The translations under genes and the position numbers were made by a program. This document shows positions 56,437 to 64,000 of a DNA stretch of 64,000 bases, one piece after another. Source of the stretch: Pedomonas mirosovicensis (GTDB lineage: Bacteria; Pseudomonadota; Alphaproteobacteria; Sphingomonadales; Sphingomonadaceae); the NCBI RefSeq assembly GCF_022569295.1, contig NZ_JAKFIA010000001.1, forward strand, positions 77,001 to 141,000. Reading direction: 5' to 3'. Numbering within the stretch: position 1 is the first letter of the stretch; each line of letters starts with the position of its first letter. The notes beneath the pieces are model-generated. The model worked only from the letters and a program-made list of their open reading frames with translations. It was not told the DNA's origin and searched no databases.

Positions 56437-56868
56437 TCACATGTTGTCGTGCTTCAACTTTTCCATCAGGCCGGTCATGGGAGTGAGATCATACCCTGCC
56501 TGGCCGGCCAGCGTCACCAACTCCTGCGGCTCCGCCCCGGTCTTGGCCCGCGCCAACGCCCACAGGGTTGTCGAGCGCATGCCGGACCGACAGAACGCGA
56601 GGATCGGCCCACCTGCTCCCTCCAGCGCCGCCTCAGTCTGGCCGATGTGGTCCATCGTCAGGCCGCCGCCGCTGAGAGGGATATGGCGATACGCAAGCCC
56701 TGCCGCACGGGCCGCCTCGGCAATCTCCTCCGCCGATGGCTGGCCCGTTTCCTCCCCGTCAGGGCGGTTATTGATGACCAGGGCGTAGCCTTCGGCCGCG
56801 GCCGCCGCCATGTCTTCCGGCTGCAATTGTCCCGCCACCGCGAAGCCGGGCGTCAGCACACGAAACAT
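56437..56868 (-). CDS. TIGR01244/DUF442 sulfur transferase- or phosphatase-like protein
   Basis: 143-aa protein of the DUF442/TIGR01244 type: VAGQLQPEDMAAAAAEGYALVINNRPDGEE, then the loop ILAFCRSGMRSTTLWAL. The CRSGMRS loop resembles rhodanese or dual-specificity phosphatase active sites, and the family relates to the N-terminal domain of the Blh enzyme in sulfide signalling. Its activity is unproven. A GGGAGAG ribosome site lies before the ATG. First gene of a pair with the quinone oxidoreductase-like gene. Confidence 0.87.
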   Translation of the reverse strand: MFRVLTPGFAVAGQLQPEDMAAAAAEGYALVINNRPDGEETGQPSAEEIAEAARAAGLAYRHIPLSGGGLTMDHIGQTEAALEGAGGPILAFCRSGMRSTTLWALARAKTGAEPQELVTLAGQAGYDLTPMTGLMEKLKHDNM

Positions 56869-56983
56869 ATATCTCTCCCGTCTTTGGAGCCTGCTCTGGT
56901 TTCCCCTATATTAAAAGATTGACACTCCGTTGCTAGCAGGAACGCTCTCGAGCCGCGCTCGATGACCAAAAAGGGCCTTGTTA

Positions 56984-57532
56984 ATGACGTTGCCGAACAT
57001 TCTTTGCGTGCTGCGCCTGATAGCGGCGCCGGTCGTCGCGGCCCTGATCTACGGCGGCGAGGCAGTGCTGGCGGCGGCCCTGTTCGCCTGCTCGGCCATC
57101 ACGGATGCCGTTGACGGCTATCTCGCCCGGCGCTGGCGACAGGTGAGCCTGCTCGGGCAGATGCTCGACCCCCTGGCCGACAAGGCGCTCATCAACCTGT
57201 CGTACATCGCCGCGGCCGCCAGCGGCTACTTGCCGTGGTGGCTGGCGCTCTTGGTGCTGGCCCGCGACGTCATCATCCTGGCGGGCGCCATTGCCAGCCG
57301 GGTGTTCGGCCTTGGCCACGACCTGCTGCCGCTCGCCATCGGCAAGATCTCGACCGCCCTGCAGATGGTCCTGATGGTGGTCACGCTCGCCAGCGCCGTG
57401 CTTGGCCCTGCGACCTTCGCCATTCCCAATGCGCTGGTCGTCGCGGTCACCCTCGCCACCGTGGCATCGGGCATTCTCTACGCCGCCTCCTGGCTGGTGC
57501 ACCTGGCAACGCGCCGCCAGCCCGTACCCTGA
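56984..57532 (+). CDS. CDP-alcohol phosphatidyltransferase family protein
   Basis: 182-aa integral membrane enzyme with four to six hydrophobic segments and the full catalytic motif DAVDGYLARRWRQVSLLGQMLDPLADK (D-G-x2-A-R-x8-G-x3-D-x3-D). Length and the N-terminal LPNILCVLRLIAAPVVA suggest phosphatidylglycerophosphate synthase (PgsA), or a cardiolipin synthase of the eukaryotic type. I chose the ATG at 56984 over a TTG at 56978. A TTGACA box lies about 65 bp upstream. Confidence 0.9.
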   Translation: MTLPNILCVLRLIAAPVVAALIYGGEAVLAAALFACSAITDAVDGYLARRWRQVSLLGQMLDPLADKALINLSYIAAAASGYLPWWLALLVLARDVIILAGAIASRVFGLGHDLLPLAIGKISTALQMVLMVVTLASAVLGPATFAIPNALVVAVTLATVASGILYAASWLVHLATRRQPVP

Positions 57533-57550
57533 ACGCGAAGGCCACACTCG

Positions 57551-57587
57551 AAAAAAGAACGGCGCCGGTTCACCACCAGCGCCGTTC
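57551..57587 (-). terminator. intrinsic terminator of galU
   Basis: Read leftward: GAACGGCGC and GCGCCGTTC form a 9-bp perfect stem with a 13-nt loop, followed by six T (plus-strand A at 57551-57556). It lies between galU and the convergent CDP-alcohol transferase gene. Confidence 0.88.
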
Positions 57588-57620
57588 CTGAAAAAGCAGG
57601 GATGCGGACCCCTTGGGAGC

Positions 57621-58493
57621 CTACTTCAGCTGCAGGCGGGCCACATACTGGCTCACCGCCGGGCCGATATCCTCCCGCTCCAGCGCGAAGGCGATGTTGG
57701 CCATGACGTGGCCGGCCTTGTCGCCGCAATCGAACCGCGTGCCCTCGAAATGGAAACCGTGGGTCGGGATAACGGTCAACGCCTTGGCGATGGCGTCGGT
57801 CAGCTGGATTTCGCCGCCCGCGCCCGACTGCTGGTTGCTGAGAATGTCCAGCACCACCGGCTGGAGGATGTAGCGGCCGATGATGGCGGTACGCGACGGA
57901 GCCTCCTCCGGCTTCGGCTTCTCGACCAGGCCCTTGATCTCGACGAGGCGATCCTTGCGCTCGCCCGGCGCGACGATGCCGTAGCGGTTGGTGTGCTCCT
58001 GCGGCACCTCGGTCACGGCGACGATGTTGCCGCCCACCTCGTCGTAGGCCTCGACCATCTGCTTGAGGCACGGCACGTCGCTTTTGATAAGGTCGTCGGC
58101 CAGCAGCACGGCGAAGGGCTCGTTGTGCACCAGATGGCGCGCGCACCATACGGCATGGCCGAGGCCCAGCGGCTCTTGCTGGCGGGTATAGGAGATGGAG
58201 CCCGGAGGGCCGGGAATCTCGTGCAATTCGGTCAGAATGCCGTTCTTCTCCCGGTTGCTGAGCACCTGCTCCAGCTCCGCCGCGTAATCGAAGTGGTCTT
58301 CAATGGCGGTCTTGCCGCGACCGGTGACGAAGATGATCTCCTCGATGCCAGCCGCCCGGGCTTCCTCCACGGCATACTGAATGAGAGGCTTGTCGACGAT
58401 GGGGAGCATTTCCTTCGGCATGGCCTTGGTGGCCGGAAGGAAGCGGGTGCCCAAACCGCCGACGGGAAACACTGCAATGCGAACCGGTTTCAT
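57621..58493 (-). CDS. galU: UTP-glucose-1-phosphate uridylyltransferase
   Basis: 290-aa nucleotidyltransferase that makes UDP-glucose for polysaccharide and glycolipid synthesis. The nucleotide signature is FPVGGLGTRFLPATKAMPKEMLPI (with Val where the family often has Ala), followed by KPLIQYAVEEA, FAVLLADDLIKSD and EGTRFDCGDKAGHV. Length is normal. A GGAG site lies before the ATG. It may supply sugar donors to the envelope glycosyltransferases at 5-8 kb. Confidence 0.95.
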   Translation of the reverse strand: MKPVRIAVFPVGGLGTRFLPATKAMPKEMLPIVDKPLIQYAVEEARAAGIEEIIFVTGRGKTAIEDHFDYAAELEQVLSNREKNGILTELHEIPGPPGSISYTRQQEPLGLGHAVWCARHLVHNEPFAVLLADDLIKSDVPCLKQMVEAYDEVGGNIVAVTEVPQEHTNRYGIVAPGERKDRLVEIKGLVEKPKPEEAPSRTAIIGRYILQPVVLDILSNQQSGAGGEIQLTDAIAKALTVIPTHGFHFEGTRFDCGDKAGHVMANIAFALEREDIGPAVSQYVARLQLK

Positions 58494-58623
58494 CAGACTC
58501 CTTTCACGCCGACTGGGGAAAGCGCCGCTTTGTAACGGGGCCAGCCGTCAATTTCAAACGGAACCCCAGGCACAGCTGCGCCATATCCCGCCAACTTGGT
58601 GCGCCAGGGGCATGCGGCAAGGG

Positions 58624-60985
58624 TTAGAACTGGCGGAGCAGGCGCAGGTAGTAGGCGCGCTCCTCGGCGCTGCGACGCGGATCAGCCGCCTTTTCCTCCA
58701 ACTCATGACGGATGGCATCGACCATGCGGCGCTCGTTGCCATCGGGCAGGCGGAACTCGGGCCCCAGCCCGCCGCCGCTGAACCGGCCGAGCGGATCAAG
58801 CCCGCTGCCCATGCCACCGCCCGGCGTCTGGCCAGAGGCCACGCTCTGGGCTTGTAGCGCTTCCTGCGCGTCGGCCAACGCCTCCATGGCGCGGCTTTGA
58901 GCCTGAAGCGCGGCCTCCAGCTTGCCGCCAGAGAGCGCTTCCGCCGCCGCGGACATGGCCTGCCGGGCCTCGCCCAAAGCCGGGGGCGCATTCACGCCCG
59001 CCTGTCGCAGCCGGTCGCCCAGCGCGCCGGCTTGCTGCGATAGCTGCGATTGAGTCTGGCCGAGGTCGCGCAGGGCCTGGCTGTTCCCGCCCAGCGCATT
59101 GCTGAGCCCTGCGCCGATGGTCTGGCCCAGCACGTCCCGCTGCTGGCTCTCCAACCCCCGCAGGCCCGCCATGGCCTCGTTGACGGCGGAGGACGCGCCC
59201 GACGGGCTGCCCGCCATCCGCAGGTTCTCGATCAGCGCCCGCAAGGTCTCCAGCGCACGCCGCGCCCCGGCTTCATCGCCCGCTGCCATGCGCTCGCGCA
59301 GGTCGGAGAGCAGATCGCCCAGTGCCGCCGCGTCGATCATGCGCGCGCCCGACATGTCAGCCCCGGAGGGCATGGGCGGCGCTTCGCTGATGATCTGGCT
59401 GAGATAGGCGGCCAAAGACTGGGTGAGCCGGTCCGACATCTCGGCCAGTTCCGCCTCGTTCGCCTGGCCCATGCGCGCCGCCAGCTCATCAAGGCTGCGC
59501 CGCAGGTCGGACAGCTGCCGTCCCTGCTCGCCCTCCTCGACCGCGACGGCCACATCCCACAGCAGGCGGGCGGCCGACCAGCCGCGCGGGTCCTCCCGGT
59601 CGTAGCGCAGACGCCAGAAGGCGCTCCGCAGGCCGGAGAAAACGCTGAAATCGCCCCCCATAGGCCCCGATGTCGGTAGCGGCCTCGGTCAGCTTCTTGC
59701 CCACCAGCGCCCGCGAAGAGGGCTGGTCCAGCAACTCCTTGCGGAGGGCGATGATCCGCCGCGCAAACGGATGGGTGAAGCGCCGCTCCGGCAGCTTCAG
59801 GGTCAGCGCCGCGCTCTGCCCCCGGTTGCCCGCCGCATCCACGGCCACCAGACGCAGCTGCACCGTATGCCCGGCCCAGGGATCGGGCGTGAAATCCATG
59901 TAGATGACCCCATCACCCTGCTGCGGCGGGGAAGATGGGGGAAAGACGCGGGTTTCTTCGTTGAGGGAAACCTCGAAGAACCAGCGGGTCGCGCCGAAAT
60001 CATCGGCGATGCGATACGGCAAGCGCAGCGCCTGGGTGGCGGTAACAGTGGGCAAGCCGGTGAGCGCGACGCGGGGAGCCTTGTCGGGCACAAGGGCGAT
60101 GTCGAGGCTGGCCACGGTCCGCAGCCCCTGCCGGATGCGCCAGACGCCGCCGGTCCTGATCTTCGTGCTCGCCGACAGGCCGTCCGCCACCGGCTGGAAG
60201 TCGATCCTGTCCCCTTTCGCCGGGATCAGGGTCAGGTCCCCGTCCGTCCCTCGCGCCACGAAACGCACCGTGCTGCCCGCAAGCGCGGCAAAGGCCAGAC
60301 GCCCGTCACCCTGCACAGTGTGGAATACGGCCGGACGGCCGGTGTAGGCAGGCGGCGTCACCACGATCTCCACGGTGACATCCGCCAGCGAGGTCAGCCA
60401 GGGCGAGAGGGCGTCCTCGACGCGCCAGCGGGCATCGCGCCCCGCGACCAGCATGCCCAGAACCAGCCCCAGCACCACCAGAGCGCCCAGCCCCCAGCGA
60501 TCTGCCGAAACCACATCGACGCGCGGCAGCGGCAGGCGCGCGTGCCCGGCGGCAAGCGATGCATCCTCGCGGGCATGGTCCCACAGCTGGGTGGAGAGGG
60601 CGTCTCCCTCCTGCGCCAGCGCGGGACGATCGCCCAGAACGGCGAGAAGGCCGCGCGGCAGGGCCGAGCGGGCCTCGATCAGCGCCAGCCCCTGCCGAGC
60701 CGTGGGCCATTGGATGGACCTCCACAGCCGCCAGGTGGTCCAGAGCACGAACAGGCTGACGCCCAACAGGCAGAGCCAGCGCACGAAGCCCGGAACCGCC
60801 GCCCAGACGCCCAGCAGCGCCAGTGCAACGAACAGGCCGCCGGCGGCCACCACCGCCGCCAGATAGGGAAACGCCCGCTCCAGCCACAGCACCGCCCGCG
60901 CCAATTGCACACGGCGCACGAGCCAGGGCGGCAAGGATGCCTCCTTACCGCTCAAGGCTTCCGAGAACTGGCTCGGCCGGGCCAT
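58624..60985 (-). CDS. TIGR02302/DUF4175 family membrane protein, frameshifted
   Basis: Alphaproteobacterial family of large, low-complexity proteins of unknown function. The N-terminal part has two or three membrane segments (LAAVVAAGGLFVALALLGVW) and a long periplasmic domain. The frame breaks in a run of six C (plus strand 59654-59659): one reading gives DIGAYGGRFQ, while removal of one base gives AYGGDFSVFSGLRSAFWRLRYDRED and continues to 58624. The mended length is 786 aa. The C-terminal half is Gln/Ala-rich with repeated helical segments (QLSQQAGALGDRLRQAG, LEAALQAQSRAMEAL). It lies beside lysA, as in many relatives. Confidence 0.88.
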
Positions 60986-61028
60986 CTGGCCGCCTCCCGT
61001 GCCGTGGCACTTTCGCTTGTCTGACCCC

Positions 61029-62300
61029 TTAAGAATTGAGCCAGGGCGGCAGTCTGTCGAGTCCTATCAGATCATCATAGGTCGGCCGGGGCCGGACAAC
61101 CGCGAATTCGCCGCCTTTGACCAGCACCTCCGGCACCAGAAGCCGGGTATTGTAGGTGGACGCCATGACCGCGCCGTAAGCCCCCGCCGAGTGAAGGACC
61201 ACAAGATCCCCTTCCTTCACGGCGGGCATCTCCCGGTCGGTGGCGAAGGTGTCGCCCGTCTCGCACACCGGGCCGACGAGGGTGGCGGTGATGCGCGGCG
61301 TTATCGCCTGCGGCTCGGCCACCGGCGCAATGTCGTGGTGCGCGTCGTAGAGCGAGGGACGGATGAGGTCGTTCATGGCGGCATCCACCACCACGAAGGT
61401 CTTCTTCGTTGCCTGCTTCACGTAGATGACGCGGGTGACCAGAATACCCGCGTTACCAACGATCAACCGGCCGGGCTCGAGGATCAGGCGCACGCCCCAG
61501 TTGTGGGTGATGCGGTTGACCATCGCGCCGTAGGCGATCGGCAGCGGCGGGGCCTCGCTGTCCTCGTAGTAGGGAATGCCAAGGCCACCGCCGAGGTCCG
61601 CCCGCTCGATGGCGTGGCCGTCCTCGCGCAGCATCTGAATAAGCTTGCCGACGCGGGCAAAGGCTTCCTCGAACGGCATCAGATCGGTGAGCTGGCTGCC
61701 GATGTGCACATCAACGCCGACCACCCGGATGCCCGGAAGCGCGGCCGCCCGCGCGTAGATTTCCCGCGCCCGGTCCCACGGCACGCCGAACTTGTTCTCC
61801 GCCTTGCCGGTGGAAATCTTGGCGTGGGTCTTGGCATCCACGTCCGGATTGACGCGAAAGGCGATGTTGGCGGTAAGGCCGAGACCGGAGGCGACTTCGC
61901 TCAGCGCGTCCAGCTCCGGTTCGGACTCGACGTTGAACTGATAGATGCCCGCCTGAAGGCCCGCCGCCATTTCCTCGCGGGTTTTACCGACGCCGGAGAA
62001 GACGATGCGCTCCGACGGCACGCCGGCCGCCAGCGCCCGCTTCAACTCGCCGAGCGAGACCACGTCCGCCCCCGCGCCGCGACGGGCCAGGGTCGAGATG
62101 ACCGCCTGGTTGGAGTTGGATTTGACCGCAAAGCACACCAGCGCATCCAGCCCTTCAAGGGACTGGGCGAACACGTCGAAGTGCCGCTCAAGCGTGGCGG
62201 TGGAATAGCAGTAGAAGGGCGTGCCAACGGCTTCGGCCATCTTGGCGACGGGTACGTCCTCGGCGAACAGCTGCCCGTCCCGGTAAGCGAAATGACGCAT
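61029..62300 (-). CDS. lysA: diaminopimelate decarboxylase
   Basis: 423-aa fold III PLP enzyme that makes lysine from meso-diaminopimelate. The PLP lysine is in VCFAVKSNSNQAV; further motifs are VHIGSQLTDL, LGGGLGIPY, EPGRLIVGNAG and the C-terminal VGPVCETGDTFA. Length is normal. It follows lptM by 3 bp and argH further up, all on the same strand. Confidence 0.96.
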   Translation of the reverse strand: MRHFAYRDGQLFAEDVPVAKMAEAVGTPFYCYSTATLERHFDVFAQSLEGLDALVCFAVKSNSNQAVISTLARRGAGADVVSLGELKRALAAGVPSERIVFSGVGKTREEMAAGLQAGIYQFNVESEPELDALSEVASGLGLTANIAFRVNPDVDAKTHAKISTGKAENKFGVPWDRAREIYARAAALPGIRVVGVDVHIGSQLTDLMPFEEAFARVGKLIQMLREDGHAIERADLGGGLGIPYYEDSEAPPLPIAYGAMVNRITHNWGVRLILEPGRLIVGNAGILVTRVIYVKQATKKTFVVVDAAMNDLIRPSLYDAHHDIAPVAEPQAITPRITATLVGPVCETGDTFATDREMPAVKEGDLVVLHSAGAYGAVMASTYNTRLLVPEVLVKGGEFAVVRPRPTYDDLIGLDRLPPWLNS

Positions 62301-62303
62301 GGC

Positions 62304-62525
62304 TCAGTTCCTCGGGCCTTCGGCTGTCGTCGAAGGCGTAGAAAGTTCTCTCGATGCCGGCGGCTGGGGATGCGCCGGCACAGGCGCTGGCGGCTGGATG
62401 CCCCCGCTCTTCTCCACCCAAATCGGCGCGGGCGGCTGCGTGCCGGCCGGCGGCTCCAGCGCGCCGCGCTTGCCGCACGCGGCAACGGCGAGAAGGCCGA
62501 TCAAGGCAAGAGCAGTGCGGTTCAT
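62304..62525 (-). CDS. lptM: small lipoprotein of the LptM/YifL type
   Basis: 73-aa lipoprotein with signal [12 protein letters not shown] (Cys17 lipidated), then the signature [10 protein letters not shown] and a Pro-rich tail. LptM helps disulfide maturation of LptD in the LPS translocon in E. coli; the role here is inferred from family resemblance. Its ATG overlaps the argH stop as ATGA, and lysA starts 3 bp after its stop. Confidence 0.85.
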   Translation of the reverse strand: MNRTALALIGLLAVAACGKRGALEPPAGTQPPAPIWVEKSGGIQPPAPVPAHPQPPASRELSTPSTTAEGPRN

Positions 62526-63934
62526 AGGCCCAGTTCCTTCAGCCCCAGTTCTTTCCGGGCAGCCTCCACCTGCGCCTGCACCTGGCTCGGCGCGGTGCCG
62601 CCATAGCTCTTGCGGCTGGCAACGGACGCCTCGACGGTGAGAACCGAGTAGACATCCGCGGTGATGCGCGCATCGATGGTCTTCAGGTCGTCCAGCGACA
62701 ACTCATGAAGCATGACGCCCCGGCTCTCCGCCAGTTTCACGGCATTGCCGGTGATGTGGTGGGCATCGCGGAACGGCACGCCCGCCGCGCGCACCAGCCA
62801 GTCGGCCAGGTCTGTCGCGGTGGAGAAGCCGGAGGCGGCAGCCGCGCGCATGGGCTCGGCGTTGAACACCAGCGTCTCGACCATGCCGGTGGTGGCGGCA
62901 AGGCACAGGGCAAGCGTGTCGAACGCCTCGAACACCGGCACCTTGTCTTCCTGCATGTCCTTGGAATAGGCGAGCGGCAGGCCCTTCATCACCACCGCCA
63001 GCCGCTGGAAGTTGCCGAGCAGGTGCCCGGCCTTGGCGCGCACCAGCTCCGCCGCATCCGGGTTGCGCTTCTGCGGCATGATGGAGGAGCCGGTGGAGAA
63101 GGCATCCGGCAGGCTGACGAACCGGTAGGGCTGGCTCGCCCAGATGATGATCTCTTCCGCCAGGCGCGACAGGTGCAGGCCCGCCAGGCCCGCCGCCGAG
63201 AGGAACTCTAGCGCGAAATCGCGGTCCGACACGGAATCGAGGCTGTTGGCGGTCGGCCGGTCGAAGCCGAGCGCCGCGGCCGTGTTGAAACGGTCCGTCG
63301 GGAAGCTGGTGCCAGCCAGCGCCGCCGCGCCCAGCGGGCACTCGTTCAGCCGCTTGCGGGCATCCTGAAAACGCCCGCGATCGCGGCGAATCATCTCGTA
63401 ATAGGCCATCAGGTGATGACCAAGGGTAACGGGCTGCGCCACTTGCAGGTGAGTGAAGCCGGGCATCACCGTCTCCACATGCTCCGCGGCGCGAGTGACC
63501 AGGGCCACCTGAAGCGCGCGCAGGGCAGCGTCGATCTGGTCGATGGCGTCACGCACCCAGAGCTTGAAATCGGTCGCTACCTGATCGTTGCGGGAGCGGG
63601 CGACATGCAGCCGCTTGGCGGGCTCGCCGATCAGCTGGGCGAGGCGCGCCTCCACATGCATGTGGATGTCCTCAAGCGCGGGGTCTTCCACCAGCTTGCC
63701 CGCCTCGATCTCGGCGGCGACCTGATCGAGCCCGGCCTGGATGGCAGCATTATCCTCGGGCGACAGGATGCCCTGCGCGGCGGCCATGGCGGCGTGGGCC
63801 TTCGATCCGGCAATGTCCTGTTTCCACAGGCGCTTGTCGAAGCCGATCGATGCGTTAATCTCCGTCATGACCGAAGACGGTCCGCCACTGAAACGACCGC
63901 CCCACAACTGGTTGGCCGCCTTGCTGTTCGCCAT
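62522..63934 (-). CDS. argH: argininosuccinate lyase
   Basis: 470-aa member of the fumarase/aspartase superfamily that cleaves argininosuccinate to arginine and fumarate, the last step of arginine synthesis. The N-terminal [11 protein letters not shown], substrate segments [13 protein letters not shown] and [12 protein letters not shown], and the signature [15 protein letters not shown] are present. AAGG lies before the ATG. It heads argH-lptM-lysA. Confidence 0.97.
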   Translation of the reverse strand: MANSKAANQLWGGRFSGGPSSVMTEINASIGFDKRLWKQDIAGSKAHAAMAAAQGILSPEDNAAIQAGLDQVAAEIEAGKLVEDPALEDIHMHVEARLAQLIGEPAKRLHVARSRNDQVATDFKLWVRDAIDQIDAALRALQVALVTRAAEHVETVMPGFTHLQVAQPVTLGHHLMAYYEMIRRDRGRFQDARKRLNECPLGAAALAGTSFPTDRFNTAAALGFDRPTANSLDSVSDRDFALEFLSAAGLAGLHLSRLAEEIIIWASQPYRFVSLPDAFSTGSSIMPQKRNPDAAELVRAKAGHLLGNFQRLAVVMKGLPLAYSKDMQEDKVPVFEAFDTLALCLAATTGMVETLVFNAEPMRAAAASGFSTATDLADWLVRAAGVPFRDAHHITGNAVKLAESRGVMLHELSLDDLKTIDARITADVYSVLTVEASVASRKSYGGTAPSQVQAQVEAARKELGLKELGL

Positions 63935-63966
63935 CTGCCTTATCCCGACCTCAGGAGCCTACACTC

Positions 63967-64000
63967 ATGTACCAAGCACGCAACGGTTGCCGCAGCAATG
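63967..64000 (+). CDS. possible start of a truncated rightward gene
   Basis: An ATG at 63967 has AGGAG 9 nt upstream and an open frame (MYQARNGCRSN) to the window edge. Eleven codons are too few to identify it. Only 32 bp separate it from the divergent argH start, so shared promoter elements would have to overlap one of the genes. Confidence 0.3.
   Translation, partial: MYQARNGCRSN

Noticed and set aside
57590-57620. Possible sixth hairpin-repeat copy beside galU
   Set aside because: Only a loose GCAGGGA / ACCCCTT resemblance with no proper arms; the nearby hairpin at 57551-57587 is an ordinary terminator.

Overview
The window is high-GC, gene-dense chromosomal DNA of an alphaproteobacterium, most likely a sphingomonad or close relative. 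The lineage call is an inference from gene content and order: argD-argF-hslO, metZ-apaG, argH-lptM-lysA followed by a TIGR02302/DUF4175 protein, a complete System I cytochrome c maturation operon, and a zf-CHCC zinc-finger protein of the complex I accessory type. I saw no rRNA, tRNA, insertion sequence, phage, integrase or CRISPR array. Almost all genes are core housekeeping genes.

Layout, left to right. 1-3.3 kb: argD (5' end outside the window), argF and hslO, convergent with a small exported Cys-rich protein. 3.8-8.0 kb: a cell-envelope block with a PAP2-type membrane phosphatase/transferase, GtrA, a GtrB-type glycosyltransferase and, divergently, a polytopic GT-C-like protein. 8.2-15.1 kb: gdhA, metZ-apaG, kup and ald. 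15.3-21.9 kb: ccmABCDEFGHI plus a small ORF, all on the minus strand. 22.5-31.4 kb: acnA, an exported orphan, a MarR regulator divergent from a fatty acid desaturase, htpG, a DUF4340 protein and a small membrane protein. 31.5-41.1 kb: cysK, divergent from a tightly packed seven-gene run (flavin reductase, two peptide-type binding lipoproteins, two permeases, a fused double ATPase, a thiolase). 41.4-48.7 kb, minus strand: an exported unknown, polA, a TPR protein, nadB and an orphan ABC ATPase. 49-57.5 kb: zf-CHCC, tldD, DUF2007, GNAT, patatin, glnK-amtB, a TRIC/UPF0126 channel, a quinone-oxidoreductase-like enzyme, a TIGR01244 protein and a CDP-alcohol phosphatidyltransferase. 57.6-64 kb: galU, TIGR02302, lysA, lptM and argH.

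Nitrogen metabolism recurs across the window: arginine synthesis at both ends (argD, argF, argH), gdhA, ald, nadB, and glnK-amtB behind a textbook sigma-54 promoter with a candidate NtrC site.

The most notable non-coding structure is a family of five composite hairpin repeats. Each lies between two convergently transcribed genes, and together they occupy every convergent gap longer than about 150 bp. A second is an AT-rich perfect 13-bp inverted repeat upstream of the exported orphan at 25.4-25.9 kb. Three conserved genes (argD, ald, TIGR02302) each carry one extra base in a C or G run. This looks more like systematic homopolymer error in the source sequence than three independent pseudogenes. 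No strong candidate for a wholly new system was found. The best leads are the hairpin family, the dual-binding-protein transporter coupled to a thiolase, and the divergent Gtr-like module.
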